The position numbers and the translations under genes are program-made. Source: Pleodorina starrii (Eukaryota > Chlorophyta > Chlorophyceae > Chlamydomonadales > Volvocaceae). Taken from it: a stretch of 64,000 nt of DNA. The stretch is taken from NCBI GenBank assembly GCA_030267565.1, contig BRXU01000041.1, forward strand, positions 620,001 to 684,000, in the 5' to 3' direction. A model generated the notes under the pieces. The model was not told where the DNA came from and ran no database searches. It saw only the letters and a list, made by a program, of their open reading frames with translations. Each line of letters opens with the position of its first letter. Position 1 is the stretch's first letter. Positions 23,401-35,388 of this stretch are shown here, piece by piece.

Positions 23401-26400
23401 ACTCTCTCCTCGACAGACACCACAATCTCCTCCAGGCGCCGCTGTCGGGGCTGCAGGCTCAGCAGCGCCGTGCCGTCGCCGCCCACGTCCAAATCCCAGG
23501 CCGAGAGCGTGCCACGCGCAGCTGCTACTGCGGCTGCGTTCCCCTCGCCGGCAGCTCCTGCCACGGTCGGGCCTGCCGCAGCCTGCCGCTCATCCTGCTG
23601 ACGCTTCCGCTGCAATTCCAACTGCTGTCGCTGGCGCTGCTGTTCCTGATGCCGTTGCTGCTGTTGGGCTTGCTGCTGCTGCGCTCCCATCATCGCGCCG
23701 ACCGAGATGCCCGATGGGGACGCAGGTGCAAATGTATTACCACGCACGGCCTCGGTGTAGAGCAGCACCGGTGGAGGCGGCGGCACCGCCGCCGCGGCCT
23801 GAGGCTGGGGGCAAGGCGCGATCTCCGCCCGGAAGACCGCCAGGTCGTCGAGCGCCTCCTCCTCTCTGGTGATGGCCCGGTGCTGCTCCGCCGCCCGGAT
23901 GCCCATGGCCTCCGCCGAGTATTCTAGCGCCAACTCCATGAGCTCGTCCAGCTCCGCCTGAGTATATGGGTACTCTGCGGCTGTTGCCTCGCCCGCCGCC
24001 GGCGCGACGTAGGCGGCCGCCCCGGCCGCTGCCGCCACTGGGGTGATGGTCTCTTCCACGGGCTGCGCGGCCGCAGAAGCTTCGACGCCCACAGACACCT
24101 CCACCGAAGCGCGGGTCGCGGCGTCCGCAACATCAATCGCAACCTCGACAGGTTCTGCGGCCGCCTCAGCTGCAGCTGCAGCGACCGTAGCAAGGTCGGC
24201 CTTTGCCTTGGCATCGGACTGCGCCTCAGGATCAGCCACACCCGCTGCCTCCTGCTGGGATCGCTGCGCCTCCTCCTCCGCCTGTGCGTCATCCTGGGAC
24301 TCGCTTGACCCCGCGGCCGCCAACGTCTCCTGCCAGGTGCGGCCGTGCTGCTGCTCCGACGCCTCGCTCGACCCCGCGGCCGGTCGTAGTTGCTCCTGCA
24401 GCACCTGACCCTCACTGCCAAGACCGCGCGCATTAGCTGAGAGCGCCCAATCCGTCTTCTTGAAATCGTCGTTGTCGGGATATGGCGTCTGCGGCATGTC
24501 CATGGTGAGCTGGTTGGGGAAGGCGATGTAGGCAACCGCCGTCACAGCGCAGCCAGCACCGGCGCTGAAAGGCGGCAATGGCAGGACCGGACGGGCATCG
24601 GGCAAGGGAGCGCTATTCAGGACCGACGAGGCGTTAGCGAGTCCAAGCGGAGGCCACAGCGCCGTGACCACCGGCGGCACATCGCTGCTGCTGTTGGCCT
24701 GCGGCGGCGTCGGCACATCACTAGTGCTATTGGCCTGCGGCGGCACGACGCTATTGTCGTCGCCCTGGCAAAGCAGCTCGTCCTCTTCCACCGCAAACGG
24801 CTCCTCCAGAAGCTGCTCCAGAACAGGATTTGCAGCCGGCAGCACAGCCTCCTCCTCCTCCTCCCACTTCGCAGCTGTGGCCTGCGCCGCCTCATCCTGG
24901 ACCTCCAGACCGCCATCCTGGCTCGGCCGCTGCAGCCCCTCCGTCTCCGCCTCGTGCTCGCGAGCAGCCACCACCATCAGGTCCGCGCCCTGCAGCTGCA
25001 CGATCCTCGCCGCCGTCAGTATGTCGGCGCCCTGCATCTTGACACTGACCGCCTCGGCCATTAGCGTGAAGCTCTTCTCACGCGCCTCCTGCGCTGCCGC
25101 CAGGGCATCCTCGCTGCGTCGCCGCGCCTCCAGCGCTGCCGTCAAAATGTCGTCGCCCGTTTGCTCCATCCGCCGTGCCATTGCCATCAGGTCGGCGCCC
25201 TGAAGCTGGACCTCCGTCGCGGCCGCCATAATGACGGGCGCCGGCAGGCGGACAGGCGCCTCCCGCTCGGTGCTGGAGCCGCCTCCCGAGCTGCGCCTCG
25301 AAACCGCCGCCAGAGACGATACGTCGGCAGAGCCGCCTCCCGAGCTGCGCCGCGAAACCACCGTGCGAGTCAGTTCGGCGCCCAGCGCAGCAAACGGCAA
25401 CGGGCTGGCGCCAGTGACGGCACGCTCGAGCGCAAGAGAGCGCATCTGCGGCGCCGTTTCGGCAAAAAGCCCGTGGAGGGCCTCTCCGGAGCCAAATGCC
25501 GCGGACGGCAGGGGCATGGCGCCAGCGGCAGCGGCTGGGTCGGCGGGCTCTGTCCGAGTGTAATCGGGCTGCAAATCGGTGTCCGCAAATTCAGCACTCG
25601 AAAAGGGAACGTCATCCGTCAGAGACGGGTCCCACGCGCAGTCGGGAAAGCCGCCAGCCCAGCAGGGCGATAGGGACGGAAGCTCGCCGAGAGGCGCATC
25701 AGCGACCGCAACAGGTTCGTCCGCCGGGGCGACGTCGACTGCACGCGGCGCAGCCAGCGGCTCGGCAGCAGCAGCAGTGGCAACGGCGTGGGCGGGGTGG
25801 TCGTCATCACACTGCGGCTGCGGCTGCTGCGGCTGCTGCAGGCAGGTCAGGTCCAAAACCCGCATACCGTCCGCAGTTGAGCTGCGGCTGCGGCGGGTGG
25901 GCGAGCAAGCGAAGGCGTTGGGGCCGCCCACCTCGCCCACTTCGTTGGCGCTAAGCAGGTACGTGGGGCTGAGCCGCCCGCTGTTGTTGCCGTCAGAGTT
26001 GGCTTGCATCTGCCGCAGGCTGGTCGGCGACGGCAGGGGCAGGCTGAACAGGTCCGCCTCGGCGTCAGAGTTGCCCAGAGAGTCAGCAAGTACGACACCT
26101 TCCAGGGCCACAGAGGGCGCCACAGTCTCATCAAGGGTGTAGCTGCTCCTGCCGCTGGCGCCATCGCCAGACGAGCTGGCGGGGGGACCGCCGAGCAGCA
26201 CCATGGAGCGCCGCGTGCTGCTTGGAGGCGTGCGTGTCCCCGTGGCAGCCACACCGCCGTCGTCGGTCAGGCGGGCAGGCGAGGCCGACTCGATGTCCGC
26301 CATGTTGGGGTCTGGACTGCCACTGGCGCCACCGTATGACCTGGAAGGACAGGGCAGCGCCAAAAGTGAGGTTCAAGGAAAGCAAAATACCGTACTGCGA

Positions 26401-28453
26401 CAGATAAGCGACGACCCAAGGACGCATAAGAGGTGACCCGAGCATCGGGAGGAGAGCGAAGGTGCTGCCCAAACCGGCCCCTGGTTCAGGAAAAAAACAC
26501 CTCGAGCTGTGAAATGGCTGCTACAGGCATAGTTGCAGTTTGTCCTTCGTCATGCGCATGCGCAACCTGCAGTACGCCACCCTGACTCTGCATGCCCCGA
26601 GCAACGCGGTTGCGGCAACCTGAAACCTGCGAAATTCCCTGGTTTCAGACCGTGCTCTGTTACTGCGCAAGCTCACCTGAACAGCGGGTTGGGCACATAG
26701 CTGTACTTTGGCGTGCCAAGCTTGTCCGGTTCCTGCAGTTTCTGCTGCGGTTGCTCCGCAGTAGCCACAGCGGTCTCCTCCTCGAAGAGTACCCAGTCCT
26801 GGGGTGGGCGCTCCGCCTGGTCCGCCTCGCGGCACGACGGCTGCTGCTGCTGCTGCTGCTGCAGATTACAGGGGCCGCCGTCCTCGCGCAGAAGCCCTGC
26901 CGCAGGTCCCAGCACTCCGGGCATAGCCTCCGCGAAAGGGTTGACAAACTGGGCCCAACCGACGTCGCCGGGCTCAACTGAGTCTGCACACTGCGACGCC
27001 GCAGTGTCCATCTGTATGCCAGCCTCTGCGGCAAGCTCGCTCATCGAGCCACAGGCTTTGGAATAAAGGCCCCCGGCCACGGCGGTGATGCTCGTCGCTG
27101 AGATGAGGGGCGATGACGGCGCCAATGGGGGCGACCGCCCAGCGCCGCTGTTGCTGTCGCCGCCGTGGTGGTGAAGCTGACGGCCGCCGCTCCTGGCGGT
27201 GGTGATGGGGCTCTGGGAAAGGGAACCCCCCGTGCCGTGGCAGCCCTGGTCGCCGCCACCAACGCTGCCGCGCGAATTGATGTGGAGCACCGTCTCGATC
27301 GTCCCATCCTGCCGCAAAATGGTCGTAATGTCGTACATGCCGGTACGGCTATCCACCGTGAGCCCCACACCGTCGCCGCCTCCGCCATGTCCGTGGTCGC
27401 TGCAGCTACCGTCGCCGGCGCCTCCGACAATGCCATCCAGCTCGCTCAAAGCAGCTGAGCTGCGCCTTGGGTCGGACATCACCCGCAGCGGCGACGTCAG
27501 CAGGCTCAGGTGCAGCTCCAAGTCCTGCTGCACGCCGAGCAGCGGCGATCCAAGCTGCTGGTGCTTGTCGCTGCTGCGGAGGGCCAAGGTTGCCTCGTGA
27601 AGCACTTGCGGAAGCAGCTGCGGATGTTGCTGCTGCGCGACCAGGGGCACCGCTAATGAAGTGGCGCAAGGGGAGACGTGCATCGGCGGGCGCGCGTCAG
27701 CGGCGCGCGTTGACGAATCGCTGAGCGCAGTGCCGCTTGGCATCGCGGCCGTGACGCCAGCCGTCCGCTTAGAGCTGTCGGCATAGCCCGTGTTCACTGG
27801 AGGCTCCCCGTGCCGGCCTGGCTGGTGGTGATGGCAGAATGGCTCGTGCGCCGCTGGGGGCTGCGGATGTACTGCCGGCGGACCCATGGGTTGGTTGCGG
27901 TCCAGCCCAGAGGCTGACGAAGGGAGACCAGAGCCGTCGGACCGGGCGCGCGGGCGGATGAGTGCAATACTGCGGTTGGCCGCCCAGTCCTTGATTGCGA
28001 CGTCTCCCGACTCAGGCTTCTCGCTAGGCGGTGGCAAAGGCGCAATCGAGCGGTGTTGGTGCCGCCACGGCCGCAGTCCCACACCATCATGCCCCGGGAG
28101 ATGTTTCCCTCGGTTAGCCTGCTGGTGATGGGACAGCTGTTCTGCGGTCTCGGACAAATTGCACGCCGGCATGGCGCCCAGGTCCCCTAATGGGCTGTGG
28201 CGTTCGCGGCGCGGGGTCAGACACTGCCCCGTGCCGGATGGTGGGCTCAGCCCGGCGTTGCGCGGCTGCTTGTAATACTTGTAAGGAACCGACGCGTTGC
28301 GGCCGCGCGGGCTTGGTTCAGGCGAGAAGGCCGCCGCGTAGGCGTGGGGCGAGGTGGTGCGGCGGCGGGACGAAGATTCGACAGGACACTGGGGAGAGCA
28401 GCCCAGTTGATAGCAGCTGCTTGAGACGTAGCCGGGCGGCGGCGGTGCGCGGC
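20433..28453 (-). CDS. Giant low-complexity protein (at least 2560 residues) with two probable membrane segments; 5' end not found
   Basis: Two exons, 28453-26677 and 26340-20433, look like separate genes but the donor CTGTTCAG|gtgagc and the acceptor ttccag|GTCATACGG rebuild an arginine codon in phase, giving NPLFRSYGGASG. The first exon starts in mid-codon, so at least one small upstream exon with the ATG is missing. Approximate features: Ser/Pro/Gln/His-rich residues 1-590; QLQGAD heptad-like repeats near 970-1050; Ala/Glu-rich coils 1200-1450; hydrophobic segments near 1915 (LLASAALVCASALHIA) and 2290 (LALSALVAATASALLWAG); an acidic run near 2130-2190; a His/Gln-rich run near the C-terminus, which ends in RRLIADQHQQ. 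A WPPLG(L/V)A motif occurs twice, each followed by a hydrophobic stretch. No known family recognised. A membrane or organelle scaffold is possible but is only a guess. Confidence 0.7.
26341..26676 (-). other. 336-base intron that unites two long open frames
   Basis: Donor gtgagc at 26676 and acceptor ttccag ending at 26341, on the minus strand. The preceding exon ends two bases into a codon and the next begins with the missing base. An ATG at 26303 could serve as a start if the second exon were instead a separate gene. Confidence 0.7.
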
Positions 28454-31400
28454 CTGAAGGGAGGACCACGAGAGGGGGTTGGGGGAGGCGAGCGAAAATA
28501 GTTCACCGCCTGTCAGGGAGCCTGGGTTCGAATAAGGAGCCTTATGCCATTCGACTCTTTTAAGGCTCGGCTGTCAGGTGGAAAACATTAGAAATGCCCA
28601 TCAAAATGTAAGGGGGTAACAAATACGAGCCCTGGGCCTCGCAGGGCAATCCTCCAGCATAGTACAGCATAGCATAGGCACGCCAGCACGCGAAACGTGC
28701 AAAGCCTTTCACACAGCGAAGCATAAACCCTGACTGGGTTGCATACTTATTCGGCTCGTGGTAGAAAGCGTCGAGGACGAGGCGGGGCTTGACAATTCTT
28801 GCGCTTGGTAGCGATGCTGCTGTTGCAGTTGGTGGCGGCCGCTACCCACCGGCGAAGCCGGGCCCAAATCCTACAATAGACGGGAAACGATACGCCGCAA
28901 CGTTCAGAAATGGAGATCGGGGAAATATTGGAATGATGGGGATGGCACCAGGCACAAAGCGTGGTAATAGCTCCGTGGATAAGCAGCGGCGGCAAACGCG
29001 GGTATATGTCCAACGAGGCAATCGACATCCAAGGCAAGCAGGAATGCACTGGTGCCAGGTGTAGTGCGGCACATGTATGAATGTGATCAAGCGAAGAGGC
29101 CACTGCCATCTGCACGGTGCGAAAGAGAGGCCGGAAACTCAGGAAGCCCGTGCAAGCCGGACGGAAGCCGCACAGGGGCACTTGGGGCGGAGCCGACGGG
29201 CCCTTCTTTGACCGCAGTTTAAGAACGCGACGGTTTTTGCGACGCGATCATGTCAAGGCATGCACCGTTGTCCAATTATCCCGCCGAATGTTGCAAAATT
29301 AGACCAATCTCTATGGCAAGTTTCCAGACTGGGCACGGGTCGTGCCGTTTCGTCGCGCGAGCAGGAGCCAGAAACGGCTGGCGACTCGGACCTCAGCGTC
29401 CAGACAAACTTTTGTGACTGGCACCGGAAAAAACAGTGCAGCATCTCCTCCCACCAACTCACCAAGTCCAGGTTGCGCGTGGTCGCGACGGATGACGGCG
29501 TCAGGCTGCTGGGCCGCTTGCTGGCGGAGCCGGGGCTTGGCAAGACGGCGATGGGCACTCGCTGCGTTTCCGTGATGGGCAGCTGCATCTGCGTGGCAAA
29601 AGGACAAAACTCAATACCGTGATCATGGGGCGTATTCAAAAGTTCTACTGATAAGCGAACAAGCGCAAAGACGTAGCAGGACAACGGTATGCAGGTGCAT
29701 TGCAGAATCTACGGAGGGCGGTTTTGTGGCTTGCCGCGAGGCCCGAGGAACCGGAGCCTCGGTGCTGATCTTCAGGGCCGAGGCACCAAGCAAGGACACG
29801 TATGCGCACCAGAGGCGGCACCGGATTGGGGAGTTTTGAGGACGATGGGGTTGCAACCCGGCTGGAAGGTTAGCGGTTGTGGTTGCCAGATAGCAAGATT
29901 GATTATTCCAGGCTTGCACATCATACGGGGCATACGCTTACAGCATCATCTGGTATGAAGGGACGCAGAAAGGCTAGCAAAACAGCCGGCTACAGACAGT
30001 TTCGACTAACCATGGTGCTGGTCTCGCACGTCGGGTCGCGGACGTAGTAATGTCCCAAAAGGTTCGGTGGAAACGCAATATTGACAGATCGGATGCCAGG
30101 GACATTCCCCTCGCCATCGCTGCTACCGCTGCTGCTGGTGAAGAGAGGGCCGGACCGACCAACTCGGGCCCTCGCTGCCCGCGCCTGGAATTCAAAAGGG
30201 ATCACCCGTGAGAATTATATGCGTAGCTTACAAACACCAAAACGTGGTGAGGTCGCACCTGGCGGCCCCGGATAGGTTCGCGTTCGTCGGGCTCCATTGT
30301 AACTCCGCGAATCGTCAAGCACAAAAACTCCTGATCCTCTGGAAGCTCAAACCTGACATCAGAATGTGTCCAGACGGGCATGCGAAGATGCGTGGGGTTC
30401 AGCTGTTGAGAAAAGGTTCGGACTGCTTTTGACTTCCGGCTCCATGCATGCTTCTACGTACCGGCTCAAGCGAGGACTTTGAAGGCATACGAAACACTGC
30501 AGTAAAAGTTTACGTGCCTGTGTATGAAATTCCAAATTGTATACTGAAACTCATCCAAGGATGAAGACTTCTGGTGTGTAATAATATTAGAAGAGGAACA
30601 GTGAGCTGCGAGTCAAGGCTTTTATAAGAAGAGCAGGCGGTTACAGGGAAAGGAAGGAGCAGGCGGAGGTAGCACAGAACGTACGACATCAGTGACTTTG
30701 CCAGTTTGCCTCCTTCAGCGGAGCTCAACGCGACTAGTCCGGACGTCATAGAACTTTAGAACCTCAAGGAGATTAACTAAGGGCTCACTAAGCTCATCCC
30801 AAGCAACCGGCTAGAAGGCTCGAAATGCCGCATGTCTCCGTCCAGGGTAGCCGAACACGTCATCCCTGAGGGCTTGGCGCGTGAGCAAAGCACAGCGTTA
30901 GGCCATAAGGCTCTTGCCCATCTTGTGCACGGACCCGCCGACCTCCCCGAGTCACAGATGAAACGCTGCGCTGGAACATATCGTCGGCACCCTCCAAAGC
31001 CAAGCTTCGCGACATGGGAGCGATCATGTACTTGAGCTCTTGGGGCATGCCAATGCGACAGGGTTATATGCTGCTGCATTCCCAGTCCGTGGCTCGTACG
31101 TCAGCTTGTTGCATGCTAGTTTCGATGTATGGACGCCAGAAGCACCGCCAGCAGCAAGTTTTAGGACGTCAGACAACATGTATGGCACAGCAAAGCCTCT
31201 ATGTGTGGCGTCGAAGGTGTCCGTGCACCGCGCTGCCTGTTGACGTCACCCGCCATTTCGAGGATCTCATCTCCGGTTTCCTATCGGACTTTTATGGCGC
31301 CTACAAATACCGCGGCCATCCCCATATGCGCCGTCCTTCATAAAGTTCAAAATGATCACGGCAATGAGGATAACAAGTCTCGTGACACGCACACTGAAGC

Positions 31401-31780
31401 AAAGTAAGTAACCAGCCTTCGACGTCACTGGGACCTGCTCCTAACATCAGCAAGCAACAGGACCGTCAGCAAAGCAGGCCGCAGCGTCTGGTCCCGGCGC
31501 TGTGCCGATACAACTTTATACCCAATCCTTGGACAATCATGGCGCCTGAGCGCAACGTCGCGCTGGCTGACCCGTGGGTCCGTATGTGCTCTCGGGCATA
31601 GCGTTGCCGCCATCCACACTCCTCCTGAACAGCCGCTGTTGGTAGCTTTGCGAAGTGCTGATAACAGCACAAAGTCGCAACCTGCCGCGCACGCGCGTTT
31701 AACAGCCGCCCGCATAGCCTGGCGCATCGCTCCAAATGACAGGCAGTGCCCGAGTCGCATTGTTCCACACGGCCCCGCAG
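28454..31780. other. 3.3 kb with no supported gene
   Basis: This probably includes the promoter and first exon(s) of the giant minus-strand gene, whose first recognised exon begins at 28453 in mid-codon. Short open frames occur on both strands (for example 28747-29181 and 29260-29622), but none has a family motif or splice partners in phase. Base composition is more AT-rich than in the genes. No RNA gene or terminal repeat was recognised. Confidence 0.5.
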
Positions 31781-33214
31781 GCCATCCGGCCTGTCGCGCC
31801 GCGGCAGGCTTTGCGGCGCGCGGGGAGGGAATCGCCAGCGATGCAGGCGCGCTCGGCCGGGATGACGACATTGGCGCGCGGCGGAGCGCGCCCGGCGGCA
31901 GCGCGCGGCGGCAGCCGCCAGCCGACGAGCTGGCTGGGGAGGCGGAGCGGCTGCTGCGTCACGACCCCGAGGCGATGTCGTCCCAGGGTAAGGGGTCGGT
32001 GCGATGCCGGGTGCGAGCTGGGGAAATGAGCTGCTGGGACAAACTGCGCGTACAGAAGGGGCGTGTAGGTCTGTTCAGAGCTTCAGCACCTCCACGCTGG
32101 ACACCGGGAGGGTGGTGTGGCGCCGGGAGCCGCAACCCGGCTCCAACGGTTCCGACTGCCGGACGATGGGGTTATATAGAGAATTTCGCAGCGGAGAAGG
32201 AGACGGCGTTAGCGAACGGGGTTGCCGCCGCACCAAGACGCGACCCGGGCGCGTGCATTGGATGAGTTGTAGCCAATGAGAGGAGGGACTGAAAGGATCA
32301 GTCGGCATGGCGCTCGGCACCGGCACGGGCAGGAACACAATGCACGACAGTCGCGACAGGGCACGAAGGCAGGTGTATGTCGTGCCCAAACACAAACCCA
32401 AATCCCGAATCCCTGCCACCGTGGGGTGTTCGCTGCCGTGATGGCATGCGCGTCACCACAGCCTCATGCGGGCGCCTCAGGCACCTCAGGTTGCAGCCCT
32501 GGATGTAATGAGGGTCGTCTCCCACCTCCCACCGTCCCCCACCTCACCCACCACCTACCACAACCTACACTGGGTGCGATTCGCGTCAGGTGACAGGACC
32601 CCTCCCCGTGGGTGGCGGGCCTTGGGCCCTGGGCCGGGCAAACCTCTTCCCCTATAGTATCTGGGGTCCGCGGCGCGCCGAGTGAGATTTGGGGTCCAGT
32701 TCTCCAGTAACTCCCGCACATCCTTTGATGCCTCGCCACTGCTGCATGCGGTCTTCTCTTCACAACTTGTCGCTGTTTTCGCTGTACCCGCTCGCCAGCA
32801 CCAATGTTAGGTAGGGCCCCCTAGCCTACGGCCCCGCAAGCCCCGGCCCCCGCCTCCCTGGACTCTCGCACCGCAGGCGCGCGCGAGGTCCAGGACTTCC
32901 ATCTGGGCCAGCGGGGACAGCGGCGGGCGGCGGTTTCGGAGCTTCAAGGGGACGGGCCCGCCGGCCGGCTGGAGAGTGATGTGGGGAAGGCACTGGAGGA
33001 GCGGGCGGCGCAGGAGGGCGGCGGCGCGCAAGGGGTTGGCCGCTGGGAGGAGAGCGGCGGCGGCGGAGGTGAAGCCGCCGGCACGGAGGAGGACGGCTGG
33101 GAGCAGGACATCAGTGGCGGCGGCGCGGCGCGGGATGTGCGTGGCGACGGCGACGACGCGTTCGGTCCGGCGGCCAGTGACCCAGCGACGCGCTTCGCGC
33201 CGTGGGGCCATTAA
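31781..33214 (+). CDS. Small charged hypothetical protein, two recognised exons, 5' end uncertain
   Basis: Exon 31781-31987 (acceptor ccccgcag, donor CAGG|gtaagg) and exon 32877-33214 (acceptor caccgcag, stop TAA) join exactly in phase, giving EAMSSQGAREVQDFHLGQRG across the junction. Before the junction is an amphipathic stretch (DELAGEAERLLRHDPEAM). After it come a charged helix (LESDVGKALEERAAQ) and an acidic Gly/Glu/Asp-rich tail ending in TRFAPWGH. At least one upstream exon with the start is missing, because the first exon begins two bases before a codon boundary. No family recognised. The exon pair is supported by splice phase only, so the model could be wrong. A TGTAA at 33878 is a candidate 3' end. 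Confidence 0.5.
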
Positions 33215-33255
33215 GCGGGCGTGCTGGGGGCCGCAACGGCTGGCTGGGCAAGCCT

Positions 33256-33306
33256 GCGGAAGCGGAGGAAGCGGAGGAAGCGGAGGAAGCGGAGGAAGCG
33301 GAGGAA
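33256..33306. repeat. 9-base tandem repeat (GAAGCGGAG), about 5 copies
   Basis: Uninterrupted units lie about 45 bases after the TAA of the small charged-protein gene, so probably in its 3' untranslated region. Confidence 0.9.
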
Positions 33307-33877
33307 GGAGCGGTAATTGCGCGATTGCGGGATTGCAAGCCGTCGCAGTGTTGATGTGAGGGCGCGGGCGCGGGCCGTGGCCTCCGCTGGAGGGATATGG
33401 ATTTCAGGAAGGGGCGGGATCAGGGTTATGTAGGATGCGCGCGTGAGGTGAATGGCACGTGGGGGTGGCAACGACAAACCGCACGCGGCGGTTGCGTGCG
33501 CGGGGCTGGCAGCTGCGGCAGTGGTGGAAAGCAGGGCGCTTGGAAAGGCGGTGAAGCGCGCGGGGCTGGCTGGCTGGCGTGTCTCGTAGGAGGTTACGTG
33601 CCGTCTTGGATACCGTAGTCTGGAGCAAAGCGCTGGGGCGATTGCGCACCCGGCTGACAGACCACACATCTCAGGCGCAGCACAGCACGCTAGTCAATGA
33701 GGTTACATTGGCGGTCCTTTCCTTGTTGCTCCTGGTTGGTATGTTGGAGCAGGCGGGGTTGGGGGCCATCGACGGTGACGGTACCGACTTTGGGGGGCAT
33801 TGGGAGTTGTGGGCGTCTGGGTAACGCAACCCCGTCAGTAAGTCTTTACTTTGCAGAAATGCAATGCTGCTCACATG

Positions 33878-33882
33878 TGTAA
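33878..33882 (+). promoter_or_regulatory. Candidate TGTAA poly(A) signal
   Basis: A plus-strand TGTAA about 660 bases after the stop of the small charged-protein gene. It is the volvocine poly(A) pentamer, judged by position only. Confidence 0.35.
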
Positions 33883-35130
33883 AAGTCGGGACTTGCTGAG
33901 CTTAGCAAGCAAGGGCACGCAAAGGGCTGTACGAAGGCCAGTAGCGCCTACAGCACATCTTGGAAGGATCTCAAATGTCGAGTTGCCTTAGCATGTCAAT
34001 ATGAAGAAATAGAGAGGAAACCCAGGGAGTCCCGGTTTAGAGCGAGTGTGCCGGACGCGGACGTCGGCAGGTACGGCACTGCTGAGGTCGTGGCGGCAGC
34101 AGCTGCATGTTATTCCCGCACTGCTGGCACTACTCTGAACACCATGCATCCAGTGAGACCTATGATTACGGTCCAGTAGGAGGAAAAACAGTCAACAAGA
34201 CAATAATCAGCACTGGCAGGGTTTGACTCTTACAAGCCCAAGCAACGGATCATATCAAGACGCTTGCTTCCCCTTGCGCCACAAACCGCATTTTGGGGAG
34301 GGAGAACCCAAAATAACAATTTGCACCACCTTCAAATACTGTCTCTTATCGCCATTGCACACTCAGGCCCTCACAGCTTAATCCCCAGCGTCCCCCGTCG
34401 GTCGTCAACTCGTCATTTCATACCGGTCAGCACAAAGCACAGCTCGGTACGCATTTAAGCCATGTATCTCCCCTCCCTCATTGCGCTCATGAGTACCCTC
34501 GCCCAGCGTACTGCACCTGTACAACCGACCCCACCCGCCGTACTACCCTAAGATGAGTCAGCAACCCCGCCCTGCCAATGGACAGACCTACAACTGACTA
34601 TTACTCTACCTTCAATCTTCAGCCGTTTTCAATCCCTATTCATAAGACAAGTGCACAGCGCCTAACGGATCGAACGGGCCCCATGCCTGGTCTTCTGCAG
34701 GTCAGGGCGCCCGCCTAGTGCCCACCGCCTCCACAGTCACCGCCGCCGCCACAGTTACCGCCGCCGCCGCCTTCGGATGTGAGTGCCGCAAACATCAGCT
34801 TCCAGCAGCTTCAAGCCGCCAATAGCAACGAAATGAAGATCGAGCGGTACGACACTGATGACAGGTACGGCAGTGGTGACGGCGGCCGGGCTCCAGGCAA
34901 AGTGTGTGTCGGTGGCAGTAGAGGTAAATGGTACTGGTGCTGAACCATAAAGCCCACCATCACCGTCACAGTCATGCCGAGATCTGCGGGGAGAGTGTAA
35001 GGGGGCGGCGCGGGAAAGGGCACGCAGCGGGCAGGGAGGGAACGGCGGTGGGCTTAGGGTGAGTGAGGGGGGTTGGGAGACAGGGCAAGGACGCTAGGTG
35101 GAGGTTCCGAATCCGAGAGAGCGTGGCTGC

Positions 35131-35388
35131 TTACAGCCACACTTTGCGGAAGGAGGTTTTCATTTGAGGTATGGGAGACCGCCGCCGCGAAAGGCCGGCA
35201 TACATCAGACACGCAGGAGTCCCTAATCTTGGGGTAGGGTCATGCCGCGTAATGACACGCCGACCGCCCTCCACACGCCGCGCCACAGCCGTGCGTGACA
35301 CCACCACCCGAGCGGCCCCGCACACATCTTGCAGTACCCGAGCCATCCCTTCCCCTCCCTGACCTACCTCTGCTACCGCCATCGCTGC
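35131..35388 (-). promoter_or_regulatory. 3' untranslated region of copy A, ending in a hairpin with a TGTAA signal
   Basis: Runs from just after the TGA to TGTAA (35135-35131 on the minus strand). It is base-for-base identical to 40006-40263. The end forms GTGGCTG-TAAG-CAGCCAC, a perfect 7-base stem with the poly(A) pentamer straddling stem and loop. An open frame of 83 codons also fits here (35382-35131), but its TAA stop is part of the signal. Confidence 0.6.

Larger units (their letters stand above)
33215..34388. other. 3' untranslated and intergenic sequence left of the inverted duplication
   Basis: It contains the GAAGCGGAG repeat and the TGTAA listed separately. The rest shows no coding signal. 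The sequence changes abruptly at 34389, where similarity to the other arm of the inverted duplication begins. Confidence 0.5.

Noticed and set aside
26131..26472. Open frame with a hydrophobic start just upstream of the giant gene's last exon
   Set aside because: It overlaps the intron and runs in a different frame from the exon. The in-phase junction 26677/26340 explains the region better.
29260..29622. 120-codon plus-strand open frame and its minus-strand counterpart
   Set aside because: A GLGKTAMGT stretch resembles a P-loop by chance, but nothing else of an ATPase domain is present on either side.
33404..33669. Minus-strand open frames after the small charged gene
   Set aside because: Short and without motifs. 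The region is more likely 3' untranslated sequence.
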